From: an uncultured Lachnospiraceae bacterium
Lineage (GTDB): Bacteria; Bacillota; Clostridia; Lachnospirales; Lachnospiraceae
Assembly: GCA_910580015.1 (NCBI GenBank)
Contig: CAJTVT010000008.1
Span: 29,491-75,007 of the forward strand
Length of the DNA: 45,517 bases
Reading direction: 5' to 3'
This document shows, piece by piece, positions 15,059-23,537 of the stretch. The notes under the pieces were generated by a model. The model searched no databases. It saw only the letters and a list, made by a program, of their open reading frames with translations, and was not told where the DNA came from. Numbering within the stretch: position 1 is the stretch's first letter; every line of letters starts with the position of its first letter. The position numbers were made by a program, and so were the translations under genes.

Positions 15059-17146
15059 ATGAGCAACAAACATGGAAATCTATCCATCAACAGTGACAAT
15101 ATTTTTCCCATTATAAAAAAATGGCTGTACTCAGATCATGATATCTTTTTCCGTGAATTAATTTCCAATGGCTGTGATGCCATCACAAAACTGAAAAAAT
15201 TGGATCTGATGGGAGAATATGAACTTCCTGCTGACTATGAGGCTAAAATCCAGATTCTGGTAAACCCAGAGGAAAAAACTCTGAAATTCATCGACAATGG
15301 CCTTGGAATGACTGCTAACGAAGTGGAAGAATACATTAACCAAATTGCATTTTCTGGAGCCACAGATTTCTTGGAAAAATACAAGGACAAAGCAAGCGAG
15401 GAACAAATTATCGGCCATTTTGGTCTTGGTTTCTATTCTGCTTTCATGGTGGCAGACGAGGTGCACATTGATTCTCTCTCTTATCAGAACGATGCTACCC
15501 CTGTCCACTGGGAGTGCGACGGCGGAACAGAATTTGATATGTCGGATGGCTCTAAGACCACAGTAGGCACAGAGATCACCTTATTTTTAAATGAGGATTG
15601 TCTGGAGTTTGCCAACGAATACCGTGCAAAAGAAATCATTGAGAAATATTGTTCCTTTATGCCAATCCCTATCTATCTGGCAAAAGAAAATGCAGAGGAA
15701 GAATATGAGACTATTCCCGCCGACGAAGTGACAGAAAAAGACAAAGTTATTGAAACCATCATAGAGGAAGCAAAATTTGAAGAAAAAGAAAATGAGGATG
15801 GCACCAAAGAACAGGTGGAGATCTCTCCCCGAACTGAGAAAGCAAAAATTGTAAAACGTCCAGTCTCTCTAAACGATACACATCCTCTTTGGGCAAAGCA
15901 CCCCAATGACTGTACTGATGAAGAGTATAAGAGTTTTTATCGAAAAGTATTCCAGGACTACAAAGAACCTCTGTTTTGGATTCATCTGAATATGGATTAT
16001 CCGTTCAATCTGAAAGGAATCTTATACTTCCCCAAAATCAACACGGAATACGATTCGATTGAGGGAACGATCAAACTGTATAATAACCAGGTATTTATCG
16101 CAGATAACATCAAGGAAGTAATCCCAGAATTTTTAATGCTGTTAAAGGGCGTGATTGACTGCCCAGACCTTCCTTTGAACGTGTCACGAAGCGCACTGCA
16201 AAATGACGGCTTTGTACAAAAAATTTCTGATTATATCACAAAAAAAGTAGCTGACAAATTAACTGGGATGTGCAAGACAGACAAAGAATCTTATGAAAAA
16301 TACTGGGATGATATCAGCCCGTTTATCAAGTTCGGCTGTCTGAAAGATGAAAAATTCTGTGATAAGATGAACGACTATATCCTGTTTAAGAACCTGGATG
16401 ATAAATATCTGACTCTGCCGGAATGTCTGAAAGTAGAGGAAGAAAATGCAGAAACCGCAGATGGAGACGCTGATACCTCAGAATCATCTGAAAACAATTC
16501 TGAAAATGAAACTGATTCCGAACAACCAGAAGATGAAAAGGACAGTCGCAAACCGATCTACTATGTGACGGACAAGCAGCAACAAGGACAGTATATTAAG
16601 ATGTTCAAAGAACAGGGCATGGATGCTGTGATCTTAGACCACAATATCGATACCTCCTTTATCACCCAGTTAGAACGCAGAAATGAAAAGATCCGTTTTG
16701 TGCGCATTGATGCAGATCTCACGGATTCTCTGAAAGAGGAAGTCTCAGAAGAGGAGTTAAAGGAAGCTTTAGACACTCTGACGGAAACGTTCCGCAAGGC
16801 ATTGAACAATGAAAACTTAAAAGTTTCTGTAGAAAAATTGAAAAATGCAGAGATTTCTTCTGTAATCACACTCTCAGAAGAAGGACGCAGAATGCAGGAT
16901 ATGATGAAAATGTATGGCATGGCAGGTATGGATCCATCTATGTTCGGCGGTGATCAGACCCTGGTTCTAAACGCCAACAATGAATTGGTAACTTATATTT
17001 TAGAGCACAAGGATTCTGAGCATGTACCCGTCTTCTGTGAACAGCTTTATGATCTGGCCCTTCTTGCCAACCACCCGCTCACGCCGGATGCTATGGGCAA
17101 ATTTATCGCTAGAAGTAACCAGATTATGCTTCTGCTTGCAAAATAA
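15059..17146 (+). CDS. htpG: Hsp90-family molecular chaperone HtpG
   Basis: A 695-residue Hsp90. The N-terminal GHKL ATPase domain shows RELISNGCDAITK, DNGLGMT (about residues 80-86) and GHFGLGFYSAFMVAD (about 119-133). The middle domain includes the conserved stretch LYNNQVFIADNIKEVIPEF and the catalytic-arginine region DLPLNVSRSALQ. A charged acidic insert around residues 460-500 (rich in Glu, Asp and Ser) is longer than in many bacterial HtpG proteins. The C-terminus lacks the eukaryotic MEEVD. It is an ATP-driven cytosolic chaperone for late folding of client proteins. The gene is monocistronic, with AAAGGAG before the start, and under CIRCE/HrcA control. Confidence 0.95.
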   Translation: MSNKHGNLSINSDNIFPIIKKWLYSDHDIFFRELISNGCDAITKLKKLDLMGEYELPADYEAKIQILVNPEEKTLKFIDNGLGMTANEVEEYINQIAFSGATDFLEKYKDKASEEQIIGHFGLGFYSAFMVADEVHIDSLSYQNDATPVHWECDGGTEFDMSDGSKTTVGTEITLFLNEDCLEFANEYRAKEIIEKYCSFMPIPIYLAKENAEEEYETIPADEVTEKDKVIETIIEEAKFEEKENEDGTKEQVEISPRTEKAKIVKRPVSLNDTHPLWAKHPNDCTDEEYKSFYRKVFQDYKEPLFWIHLNMDYPFNLKGILYFPKINTEYDSIEGTIKLYNNQVFIADNIKEVIPEFLMLLKGVIDCPDLPLNVSRSALQNDGFVQKISDYITKKVADKLTGMCKTDKESYEKYWDDISPFIKFGCLKDEKFCDKMNDYILFKNLDDKYLTLPECLKVEEENAETADGDADTSESSENNSENETDSEQPEDEKDSRKPIYYVTDKQQQGQYIKMFKEQGMDAVILDHNIDTSFITQLERRNEKIRFVRIDADLTDSLKEEVSEEELKEALDTLTETFRKALNNENLKVSVEKLKNAEISSVITLSEEGRRMQDMMKMYGMAGMDPSMFGGDQTLVLNANNELVTYILEHKDSEHVPVFCEQLYDLALLANHPLTPDAMGKFIARSNQIMLLLAK

Positions 17147-17279
17147 AAATTACGATTTCACTGTGCCAAAGGCTGTGATAAATCATGTTTTCTAATATCA
17201 TAAGTGCATAGATTATTTTTTATTCTATGAGAGAACATTTTCGATCTTTCACAGGATGATTCTCATAAAATCATATTTT

Positions 17280-17320
17280 AACCGCTGACAACTACGATTC
17301 ATTTTTTGTTGCCAGCGGTT
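17280..17320. terminator. Bidirectional terminator between htpG and the BlaR1-like gene
   Basis: A 13-bp inverted repeat with one mismatch (17280-17292 with 17308-17320), a 15-nt loop and AT-rich flanks on both sides. It lies between two convergent genes, 134 nt after htpG and 33 nt after the BlaR1-like stop codon. Confidence 0.65.
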
Positions 17321-17352
17321 TATTGCATTATCATTTATTTAGATGCTCTACC

Positions 17353-18891
17353 TCACTCTATCACAAGTCCAGTTTTTTTCAACAGTTTCTGTATCTGCTT
17401 TTTATCTCGTTCACGGATACTATTTATCTTACCTTTGGAATCCCGACAGACTTCAAGGTATACAAATTTTTTTTCTTTTTCTCCATCTGCGAACGTGTAA
17501 ATTCCCTCATCATACAATATCGCCACATGTTTGCCATTATATTCCCATCCACCAGTCTTGGCATTTGCAGTTAGTCCCCAATCCCTATACTCTTTCGGAA
17601 CTTCGATGACATATCCATCTACAAATGCTCCATTTGCTGCCTCATATGTCTGATTTCCTTCACCTTGGACCTGTGCGATATTCTCTGCTGTATCTAATGT
17701 CTGATTCACTACATAAGCGCTAGCTGCCAATTCATTTGTAGATGTCTCTTCTGTTCTGTTATATCCAGACTCGACCTGTTGTACTGTTCCTGAACTTTCT
17801 TCAAAATCTCCTGTCTGATAAGATAAACCCTCACTGGCAGAATATCTCTGTCTTTCTACGATGTCTCCATGCACCGCATAACTTTCCTGTGTCACTCGAT
17901 TCTCTGCAAATGTTGAAGTGGCAAATACCAAAACAAACCCTGCTGTGAAAACGCAGGCTAATACACATGCTAAGATAGATACTTTTTTCTCTTTCATAAT
18001 CGCAACAATCCTTTCTTCCATTGCATTTTTGTTAAAACTATTTGCCCAAGCAACTCCCATGCTTTTCTGTTCCTCCATACTGATCAGAGCCAATGCATAG
18101 GATGCGCGCATATCCCTGCCAAAATACTTGATCACATTTTCATCACAGGAAAGTTCCAAATCCCTGTTTGCCAAGATACTCATCACCCAGACCAGTGGAT
18201 TAAACCAATGAATGCAACATGCCAGAATCAAAAGAATTTTTTTCACTGTATCGAAATGGCGAATATGCATATATTCATGGAGTAGCACAAATTTTAAATA
18301 ATCTGGTTTCTCCCGTTCCAGGGCCTTCGGAAGCAAAATGACTGGATGGATAATCCCATAAGTAAAAGGTGTTGTTGTTCTGTCCCACTGACGGACTGAA
18401 ACCTTGCGCAGGATAGGAAGAGTTGTTGCCCACTCTTGCACTGTCTGGTCTTCAATGGGAAGGGAAGTCTGAAATTCTCTGCGCCATCTAACATAAGAAA
18501 ATAGATAATAGCCAGCACAAACCAACACTCCCACAAGATAGAGGTATTTCCATCCAAATATTTCACCTTTCTCTCTCTCCTCTATCACCCTTTCCATATC
18601 CCTTGTCTTATTTAACGTGTCGATCACGCCATATTCCTTCGGATCTGCTTCTAATTCCTTTTCCACAATGTTTATGTCATATTCATCTCCAGTAACTGTT
18701 ACCTCCCTTTCCATTACAGAATAAATGCTGAGTTTACATGGAATGGCAAATGGAATCAATAACCTGAGCAACACAAGAAACCATAAAACTTGAAAAGCCT
18801 TTTCAGGGAGTTTTTGCCAAAACAGACTGCGAATTAGAATGACAACCAAAATTAAAATCCCTCCAGAAACGCTCATTTCCCATAAGTTCAC
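17353..18891 (-). CDS. BlaR1-like M56 membrane metallopeptidase
   Basis: A 512-residue membrane protein. The N-terminal part has hydrophobic segments (about 5-25, 35-55, 110-130) and a third-loop zinc protease domain with HEYMH (His205-His209) followed by NRDLELSCDENVIKYFG. A further membrane helix lies at about 305-325. In classical BlaR1/MecR1 the outside domain is a penicillin-binding sensor; here it is only about 180 residues, polar, without SxxK, SxN or KTG, and ends with a small domain containing GGWEYNGKHVAILYDEG. So the signal is probably not a beta-lactam. It should cleave or inactivate the BlaI-like repressor encoded 11 nt upstream. Confidence 0.85.
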   Translation of the reverse strand: MNLWEMSVSGGILILVVILIRSLFWQKLPEKAFQVLWFLVLLRLLIPFAIPCKLSIYSVMEREVTVTGDEYDINIVEKELEADPKEYGVIDTLNKTRDMERVIEEREKGEIFGWKYLYLVGVLVCAGYYLFSYVRWRREFQTSLPIEDQTVQEWATTLPILRKVSVRQWDRTTTPFTYGIIHPVILLPKALEREKPDYLKFVLLHEYMHIRHFDTVKKILLILACCIHWFNPLVWVMSILANRDLELSCDENVIKYFGRDMRASYALALISMEEQKSMGVAWANSFNKNAMEERIVAIMKEKKVSILACVLACVFTAGFVLVFATSTFAENRVTQESYAVHGDIVERQRYSASEGLSYQTGDFEESSGTVQQVESGYNRTEETSTNELAASAYVVNQTLDTAENIAQVQGEGNQTYEAANGAFVDGYVIEVPKEYRDWGLTANAKTGGWEYNGKHVAILYDEGIYTFADGEKEKKFVYLEVCRDSKGKINSIRERDKKQIQKLLKKTGLVIE

Positions 18892-18902
18892 GAACCATCA
18901 CC

Positions 18903-19262
18903 TCATTCCAATTCTCCTACAATGTCCCTTAAATTTTCAATTTGTTGTGGCGATAACTTCTTTCTGCCAAGCAGCGCTGCAAACAGCTTATCCGCAGAAC
19001 CGTCATATACCTTATTGATCAACTCGTCCGTCTCCGCTTTCTGCACCTCTTCTTTCGGAATCCGCGCATGACACATAAAATGAGGTTCCGAGCGCTCTAT
19101 TGCACCTTTCTTAATACAGCGCTTAATCAGTGTGTAGGTCGTGTTCATATTCCAGCCCACTTCTTCTTTCAGCACGGTTGAAATATGCTTTGCTGTAGAA
19201 TCTCCCTCTCTCCATAGGACATCCATAACCTTTAATTCTGAGTCAAAAAGCTTATTCTCCAT
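18903..19262 (-). CDS. BlaI/MecI-family transcriptional repressor
   Basis: A 119-residue winged-helix repressor with the family pattern LFDSELKVMDVLWREGDSTAKHI at the N-terminus, TTYTLIKRCIKKGAIER in the recognition region, and a helical dimerisation C-terminus. It has AAGGAGG upstream of its start. It is the first gene of a two-gene operon with the BlaR1-like protease, and two dyads of its operator type overlap the promoter, so it represses its own operon. No beta-lactamase gene is nearby. Confidence 0.9.
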   Translation of the reverse strand: MENKLFDSELKVMDVLWREGDSTAKHISTVLKEEVGWNMNTTYTLIKRCIKKGAIERSEPHFMCHARIPKEEVQKAETDELINKVYDGSADKLFAALLGRKKLSPQQIENLRDIVGELE

Positions 19263-19279
19263 AAAAGATACCTCCTTAT

Positions 19280-19333
19280 ACTACTGTAGTAGTTTGATAC
19301 ATTTATACTACCAGAGTAGTTTTTATTTGTCAA
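19280..19333 (-). promoter_or_regulatory. blaI-type promoter with two operator dyads
   Basis: The promoter is TTGACA (19333-19328 on the - strand), 17 nt, TAGTAT (19310-19305). Two dyads of the form ACTAC-N4-GTAGT lie at 19307-19320 (over the -10 and spacer) and 19280-19293 (just after the start of transcription). BlaI/MecI operators have the core TACA/TGTA-type dyads of similar size, so this fits autoregulation. Confidence 0.85.
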
Positions 19334-19373
19334 TGTTATTTTTTCATTTTCTTAATTTTGAAAGTCTTTCTAT

Positions 19374-19482
19374 TAACTGACAACCAATAATGCCAGTAAA
19401 CCAAGAGATTATTTCCAATCTCTCGATCTACTGGCATTGATACTCTAAAATTAGCTAAGATCAATAACTGACAATTGTTAGT
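19374..19482. terminator. Long hairpin flanked by direct repeats, end of the T7SS gene block
   Basis: A 22-bp stem (19389-19410 with 19417-19438, all paired if three G-T pairs are allowed) closes a 6-nt loop. It is flanked by a 10-bp direct repeat TAACTGACAA (19374-19383 and 19465-19474). The second copy forms part of a 16-bp dyad (19467-19482). It is 100 nt downstream of the last gene of the T7SS block and probably ends its transcription, though no T-tract follows the stem. Confidence 0.5.
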
Positions 19483-19538
19483 ATACTCACAGAATGATAT
19501 TGAGGCAAATAAAATCCTATCCCCCACCTATGATCTGT

Positions 19539-19994
19539 TTATTTTTTTATCTCAAAATGCAACCTTTCAAAACATTCTTTTGCTGAATCCTCTGATACAT
19601 TATTTCCTAAAATAATCCCTGTCTCAGACTCCTCAATCAAGATAGCATAATCATATTCTGCGTCTTGATAGGACCAAAATATATATTCAATTCCATCTTT
19701 CGTCCCAGAATCCAGCAGCTGGACACCTTCCTGATTTTCAATTGTTCCAACATATTCCTGATATGCAGAAGCTGTAATAAAGGTTCCCTGACTCAATGTC
19801 TCTCCATCCTTTGAAACTACAAAAGGCAAATCAGAAGTAATTTCATAATCATCTGACGTATCCAACGTGATTTTTACAGAATCTCCAGTTTCCACTGAAT
19901 AAGTATACGAACGTGTTGTCGCTCCAATCCCGCTACACCCTGTAAATAAAAATACTGCTGTGACAAACGCTGCCACCATATGTTTTATCTTCAT
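19539..19994 (-). CDS. Small lipoprotein of unknown function at the end of the T7SS block
   Basis: A 151-residue protein with a lipoprotein signal peptide and lipobox LFTGC (Cys20). It should be anchored on the outer face of the membrane. The mature part is a small mixed alpha/beta domain ending EDSAKECFERLHFEIKK; I do not recognise the family. It lies 16 nt after the second DUF4176 gene. A surface-exposed lipoprotein next to a candidate secreted toxin could be an immunity protein, but this is inference from position. Confidence 0.75.
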   Translation of the reverse strand: MKIKHMVAAFVTAVFLFTGCSGIGATTRSYTYSVETGDSVKITLDTSDDYEITSDLPFVVSKDGETLSQGTFITASAYQEYVGTIENQEGVQLLDSGTKDGIEYIFWSYQDAEYDYAILIEESETGIILGNNVSEDSAKECFERLHFEIKK

Positions 19995-20010
19995 TTATAA
20001 TCCCTTTCTT

Positions 20011-20295
20011 TTAACTGTTCTTTCTCAGATTCTGCATTGCTAAATCTGCTTTTTCTTTAAATGCAATCTGTTCCTCATCCTGATAACCAAGCGCATAAAT
20101 CCTGTCAATCTGCTCATTGTTAAATAAGAAAATCTTATCTGCACCCAGATACCCTTCTGGATAAAAACAGCCGCAATAATCCCATAACTTCTCCATTTCG
20201 TCCGCAGAACGCTGGCATACTCCCATAATCATCACACGCTTTGTACTTTCTTTTAATAAGACGACTGTCCCGATTGGCAATAACCCTTCCAACAT
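20011..20295 (-). CDS. DUF4176 protein, copy 2
   Basis: A 94-residue soluble protein of the DUF4176 family: LLPIGTVVLLKESTKRVMI at the start, then YCGCFYPEGYLGADKIFLF and a C-terminal helix. DUF4176 genes are commonly seen in T7SS loci of Firmicutes near LXG-type toxins. A role in toxin targeting or immunity has been suggested by context, not shown here. It is a diverged duplicate of the gene just upstream, from which it is separated by 3 nt; its ribosome binding site overlaps that gene's end. Confidence 0.85.
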   Translation of the reverse strand: MLEGLLPIGTVVLLKESTKRVMIMGVCQRSADEMEKLWDYCGCFYPEGYLGADKIFLFNNEQIDRIYALGYQDEEQIAFKEKADLAMQNLRKNS

Positions 20296-20298
20296 TTT

Positions 20299-20580
20299 TT
20301 AACCCTCCTGTTTCTGAGATTGTAATACTTTATTTAGCTGATCATGAAATACAAATTGCTCCATATCCTGATAGCCAACTGCTATAATTTTATCAATTTG
20401 CCCATGATCAAACAGAACCATTTTCTCTTTGTCCAAATAACCTTCTGGGTAAACGCATCCTGCGTAATCCCATAACTTATCGCCTTCTTTTGTCCTTTGA
20501 AAAAAACCGGTAATCATTACTTTTTTGGTTGCATTCATTAAAAGGACAACGGTTCCGATTGGCAGGATATTTTTTGCCAT
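20299..20580 (-). CDS. DUF4176 protein, copy 1
   Basis: A 93-residue protein clearly homologous to the next gene: both share ILPIGTVVLL-type starts, the KVMI block, DYAGCVYPEGYLDKEKM versus the equivalent block in copy 2, and GYQDMEQFVF versus GYQDEEQIAF. It follows the candidate effector gene after 88 nt and has GGGAGGG before its start. Two tandem DUF4176 genes behind one effector suggest one partner plus a duplicated or repurposed copy. Confidence 0.85.
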   Translation of the reverse strand: MAKNILPIGTVVLLMNATKKVMITGFFQRTKEGDKLWDYAGCVYPEGYLDKEKMVLFDHGQIDKIIAVGYQDMEQFVFHDQLNKVLQSQKQEG

Positions 20581-20668
20581 AAAATCCCTCCCTTATCAAA
20601 ATAATAAAATACACTGGCATTCGTGTCAATATTTCTGCTTTGGAGTTATGCGCAATCTCCACAACATA

Positions 20669-22465
20669 TCACCGAAATATACTCATAAGAGAATTCCATC
20701 CCTCGGAGGCCGCTGCGCTAATGCCGCTCCATGATTCTGCAACTTTTGTTCCCACTCCATCAATCAGCCCGCCTACATCAACGTCAAACCCGACACTTAC
20801 ACCTAATCCAACGGCCGCACCGATATCCACTTTTAAATGCCCATCAACAAACCCAACATCTGCATGGGCGCCTATTCCAACCTTCACACTGCCAGAGACA
20901 CCCATTTCCGCTCCAAGAACGGTTACACCAGTGCTGCCAGACGCCTCCACAAGGTTTGCCTCTGCCGAAGCGCTAACCCCGCCCTGAATATTTAATTGTC
21001 CCTTTTCATCAAATACTGTAAATTTCGCATTTGCTTTTGCCTCTGCCTCAAGAGCCGATGCCGAACCCTTGCCATAGACACCGACATATTCGTTTCCAAA
21101 TTCCCCGTTTGCTGAAATGCTGACAGCGGAAACGCTCGCTCCAACTTCTGCGTTCACTGTTGGGGCAAGGATTTTGTTGCCAGACTTATCATATACATAC
21201 AATCCAGCACCGAAACTTGCATCTGCACTTGCCGTCCCCACTTTTGCTGTAACGCTTCCACTTCCGGTGACACTGCCATTGAGCCATTCCTTTTTTCCAG
21301 ATATTGTCCCTTCCAGAGCCGAAAACTCTACTCCTACCCTTGCTTCTGTTCCCAACAATTTTGCCTTTTCTTTGAGTTTTTTATACTCATCTTCGCCGCA
21401 CTTTCGAAATTCTCCTTTTTCTGGATCATACACCAAAGACTCTTTAAAAATGTCTTCCTGTTCTTTTTTAAATTTAGTTTTGATTTTTACTTTCCCTGAA
21501 GATTGGATTCCTCCTTCCAGAGTAACCTTTCCTGCATATAATTCCTTATTTTCTGTCTTGATCTTCAATATATAACCTGTAAGATCTACCGATGCAGATT
21601 TTGGTATTACATTCCAAAACTTTTTTACTTCGGTCGTATATTCCAATCCAAAAATACCTGCATCGTAATTTTCATTGCCAAAATTTAATAACTGAGCCGC
21701 AAAGGAAGATTTATCTTCACTCGATTCTGAGATCAAATGAAGTACTTTTAAATACGCTTCATTGTAATATGCTCCCATGGCAATAAAATTTAAATATGCT
21801 TCCTCTCCATTCTGATAATGAGACAAATAACCCACATAAGCTGCCGCTTTTTCATCTCCCATTGATAAGATGCTACAATATTGTGCATTCATTTCTCCAA
21901 GCTCTGTTACAATCTGAATTAAAGCAATTTTTTCAGCATCAGAGAGATCTTCCGGATTTTTTCGTAAATATGCCTGAATGACTTCCATATCATATTCTAC
22001 ATCGCCATCGATCTCTTTTTTCATATTATCTTTGATTACATCAACATCCTTATCCTGTAAGGAAGAATACAAATCCTGCAAAGAACCAGCAATATACCCA
22101 GAATCAAATTTTCCATTGCCTGGCGTCACTATTTCATTCATTTCTTGTATGTATTTGAGCCATTGCCCCAGAAGTTGATCAATATTTTGGAAATTGGAAC
22201 AATAACAATGATTGACTTGATTTACATCCTGAAATATCTTCTCTATAGCATCTTTTGTAGCATTATTCTTATCAATCACTTTTTTATGGTATGCATTGAC
22301 ATTATTTATATAGTTTCGAATATTTAATTGTCCGATCCATTCTTCAAAATCATACCAGCGATCGCCTACCCAATCTGTAAAATCAGAATACTTTTCATTT
22401 TCAACCTGCGATACAAGACCCAATAATTTCTGTTTTGAAGCATCTGAAAAATCTCTTAACATCAT
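20669..22465 (-). CDS. Candidate T7SS-secreted effector with a Gly/Ala-rich C-terminal domain
   Basis: A 598-residue protein with no signal peptide. Residues 1 to about 290 are helical, with an N-terminal segment rich in Trp and acidic residues (FTDWVGDRWYDFEEW), which I read as the T7SS-recognised helical region, LXG-like in position though not a clear LXG match. From about 370 to the end the protein is built of short Gly/Ala/Ser/Val-rich beta-like stretches, ending with glycine-zipper-like spacing (VDIGAAVGLGVSVGFDVDV). This kind of C-terminus is seen in some pore-forming or membrane-active T7SS toxins. It follows three small helical partner-like genes and precedes two DUF4176 genes and a lipoprotein, the usual layout of a T7SS toxin cassette. 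The activity is not proven. Confidence 0.65.
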   Translation of the reverse strand: MMLRDFSDASKQKLLGLVSQVENEKYSDFTDWVGDRWYDFEEWIGQLNIRNYINNVNAYHKKVIDKNNATKDAIEKIFQDVNQVNHCYCSNFQNIDQLLGQWLKYIQEMNEIVTPGNGKFDSGYIAGSLQDLYSSLQDKDVDVIKDNMKKEIDGDVEYDMEVIQAYLRKNPEDLSDAEKIALIQIVTELGEMNAQYCSILSMGDEKAAAYVGYLSHYQNGEEAYLNFIAMGAYYNEAYLKVLHLISESSEDKSSFAAQLLNFGNENYDAGIFGLEYTTEVKKFWNVIPKSASVDLTGYILKIKTENKELYAGKVTLEGGIQSSGKVKIKTKFKKEQEDIFKESLVYDPEKGEFRKCGEDEYKKLKEKAKLLGTEARVGVEFSALEGTISGKKEWLNGSVTGSGSVTAKVGTASADASFGAGLYVYDKSGNKILAPTVNAEVGASVSAVSISANGEFGNEYVGVYGKGSASALEAEAKANAKFTVFDEKGQLNIQGGVSASAEANLVEASGSTGVTVLGAEMGVSGSVKVGIGAHADVGFVDGHLKVDIGAAVGLGVSVGFDVDVGGLIDGVGTKVAESWSGISAAASEGWNSLMSIFR

Positions 22466-22480
22466 ACACCCCCACCTATT

Positions 22481-22750
22481 CTATTTAAATCCGTCAGACG
22501 CTTTATTATCACTGGACTGATAACTGGTATATACATTTTCCATAAAAGAAACTGTGCTTAACACCAAGGCTGCCAACTGTGTATGAATTGTCTGATACAT
22601 CTTCCCGATATTTTCTAACTGCTGAATGCTGGATCCACCTCCAACCACTCCAGGGCATTTGATATTAGTTGCGTTTATTTTCTGCTCCAAAGCCCTTAAA
22701 TTACCAATTTCTACAATTAAATTGTCTGTCTTTATCTTTATCTCTGCCAT
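22481..22750 (-). CDS. Small helical T7SS partner protein (TIGR04197/DUF3130-like)
   Basis: An 89-residue helical protein. The start at 22750 (MAEIKIKTDNL) has GGGAGG five nucleotides upstream; the longer frame to 22792 overlaps the preceding gene. Its pattern (helix, short glycine-rich turn VVGGGS, second helix, then a tail) matches the small effector-partner proteins of T7SSb loci. A C-terminal YxxxD (Tyr77 to Asp81) resembles the export signal of T7SS substrates. It probably pairs with the neighbouring large effector to bring it to EssC. The family name is tentative. Confidence 0.65.
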   Translation of the reverse strand: MAEIKIKTDNLIVEIGNLRALEQKINATNIKCPGVVGGGSSIQQLENIGKMYQTIHTQLAALVLSTVSFMENVYTSYQSSDNKASDGFK

Positions 22751-22760
22751 AAGCGCCTCC

Positions 22761-23048
22761 CTAAAACAGATATTGGTCTGCATTATCAACACTTGCCAAG
22801 AATTTTCCTGTCTGCTGTTTGGATGCCGTGGAAATTCCGCTGATCTTTCCTTTTAATTTTTTTGTATATTCAATATAGGATCCCAGCGCATTTGCTACGT
22901 CTCCTTTTATAATTGCATTGCTTTTTATCCTTTCCAGTATCACAACATACTCGGAAATAAATCCCTCGATTTCGTTCCCCTCCTGAACAAAATAATCTCC
23001 CATTGTTTTGCAGTAATCATCATCAATCTGTAAGGAATTTCCAGCCAT
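22761..23048 (-). CDS. Small WXG100-like helical protein, T7SS effector partner
   Basis: A 95-residue, fully helical protein of WXG100 size but without the W-x-G turn; the middle has IIKGDVANALGSY, which may form the turn. No signal peptide. It lies 20 nt after the coiled-coil gene and 10 nt before the next partner gene. In size, position and helical character it matches the small targeting partners encoded before LXG-type toxins. I cannot assign a specific family. Confidence 0.6.
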   Translation of the reverse strand: MAGNSLQIDDDYCKTMGDYFVQEGNEIEGFISEYVVILERIKSNAIIKGDVANALGSYIEYTKKLKGKISGISTASKQQTGKFLASVDNADQYLF

Positions 23049-23068
23049 AATACCACCCTTTCCGATTT

Positions 23069-23491
23069 TTATTTATCTTGTGCATATCTCAATTGATTTC
23101 TCCAATAAGAAACCCTTCCTCTGTAATACGAAATTTGTCTATTACAATCATTGATTTCATTTTGCAACCTCCGCATCTGGGAATTAATCCTATCTTGTGC
23201 GGCTGACAGACCATGATAAGCATTGCTATATTCTGATCCTGTCAGTAACTGATTCATACCGCTCTGGTATTTTGAAACCATTTTTATATGAAGGGGAATC
23301 GAAAATAGACTAGACAATCTGCTTTTCCTGTCAGCCTGTCTACTGCCAAAATTATTCTGCAATGACTGAACTTTGCCCCGAAGCTGCTGAAGCTGGTTTA
23401 TTTTATTTTCTAAATTCCGTTTGGAATTCTGATAGGAATTGATATAATTTTCATTATATTGTATATTTCTTCTAATCTCTGCGGATGTCAT
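23069..23491 (-). CDS. Coiled-coil protein, YwqH-like (DUF5082-like)
   Basis: A 140-residue, highly charged coiled-coil protein rich in Gln, Asn and Arg, with long heptad stretches at about 20-55 and 85-135. It has AGGAGG six nucleotides before the start. Bacillus T7SS toxin loci carry a similar small coiled-coil gene (ywqH, DUF5082) just before the toxin partner and toxin genes, and this gene has the same place. The family assignment is by size, composition and context. Confidence 0.6.
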   Translation of the reverse strand: MTSAEIRRNIQYNENYINSYQNSKRNLENKINQLQQLRGKVQSLQNNFGSRQADRKSRLSSLFSIPLHIKMVSKYQSGMNQLLTGSEYSNAYHGLSAAQDRINSQMRRLQNEINDCNRQISYYRGRVSYWRNQLRYAQDK

Positions 23492-23537
23492 ACTTATCCT
23501 CCTGTTTGGCTGATGGTGATTATTACTGGATTTTCTC

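Noticed and set aside
20669..22465. Calling the candidate effector a true LXG protein
   Set aside because: The N-terminus is helical and correctly placed, but I cannot see a clear LxG motif, so only the wider effector label is used.
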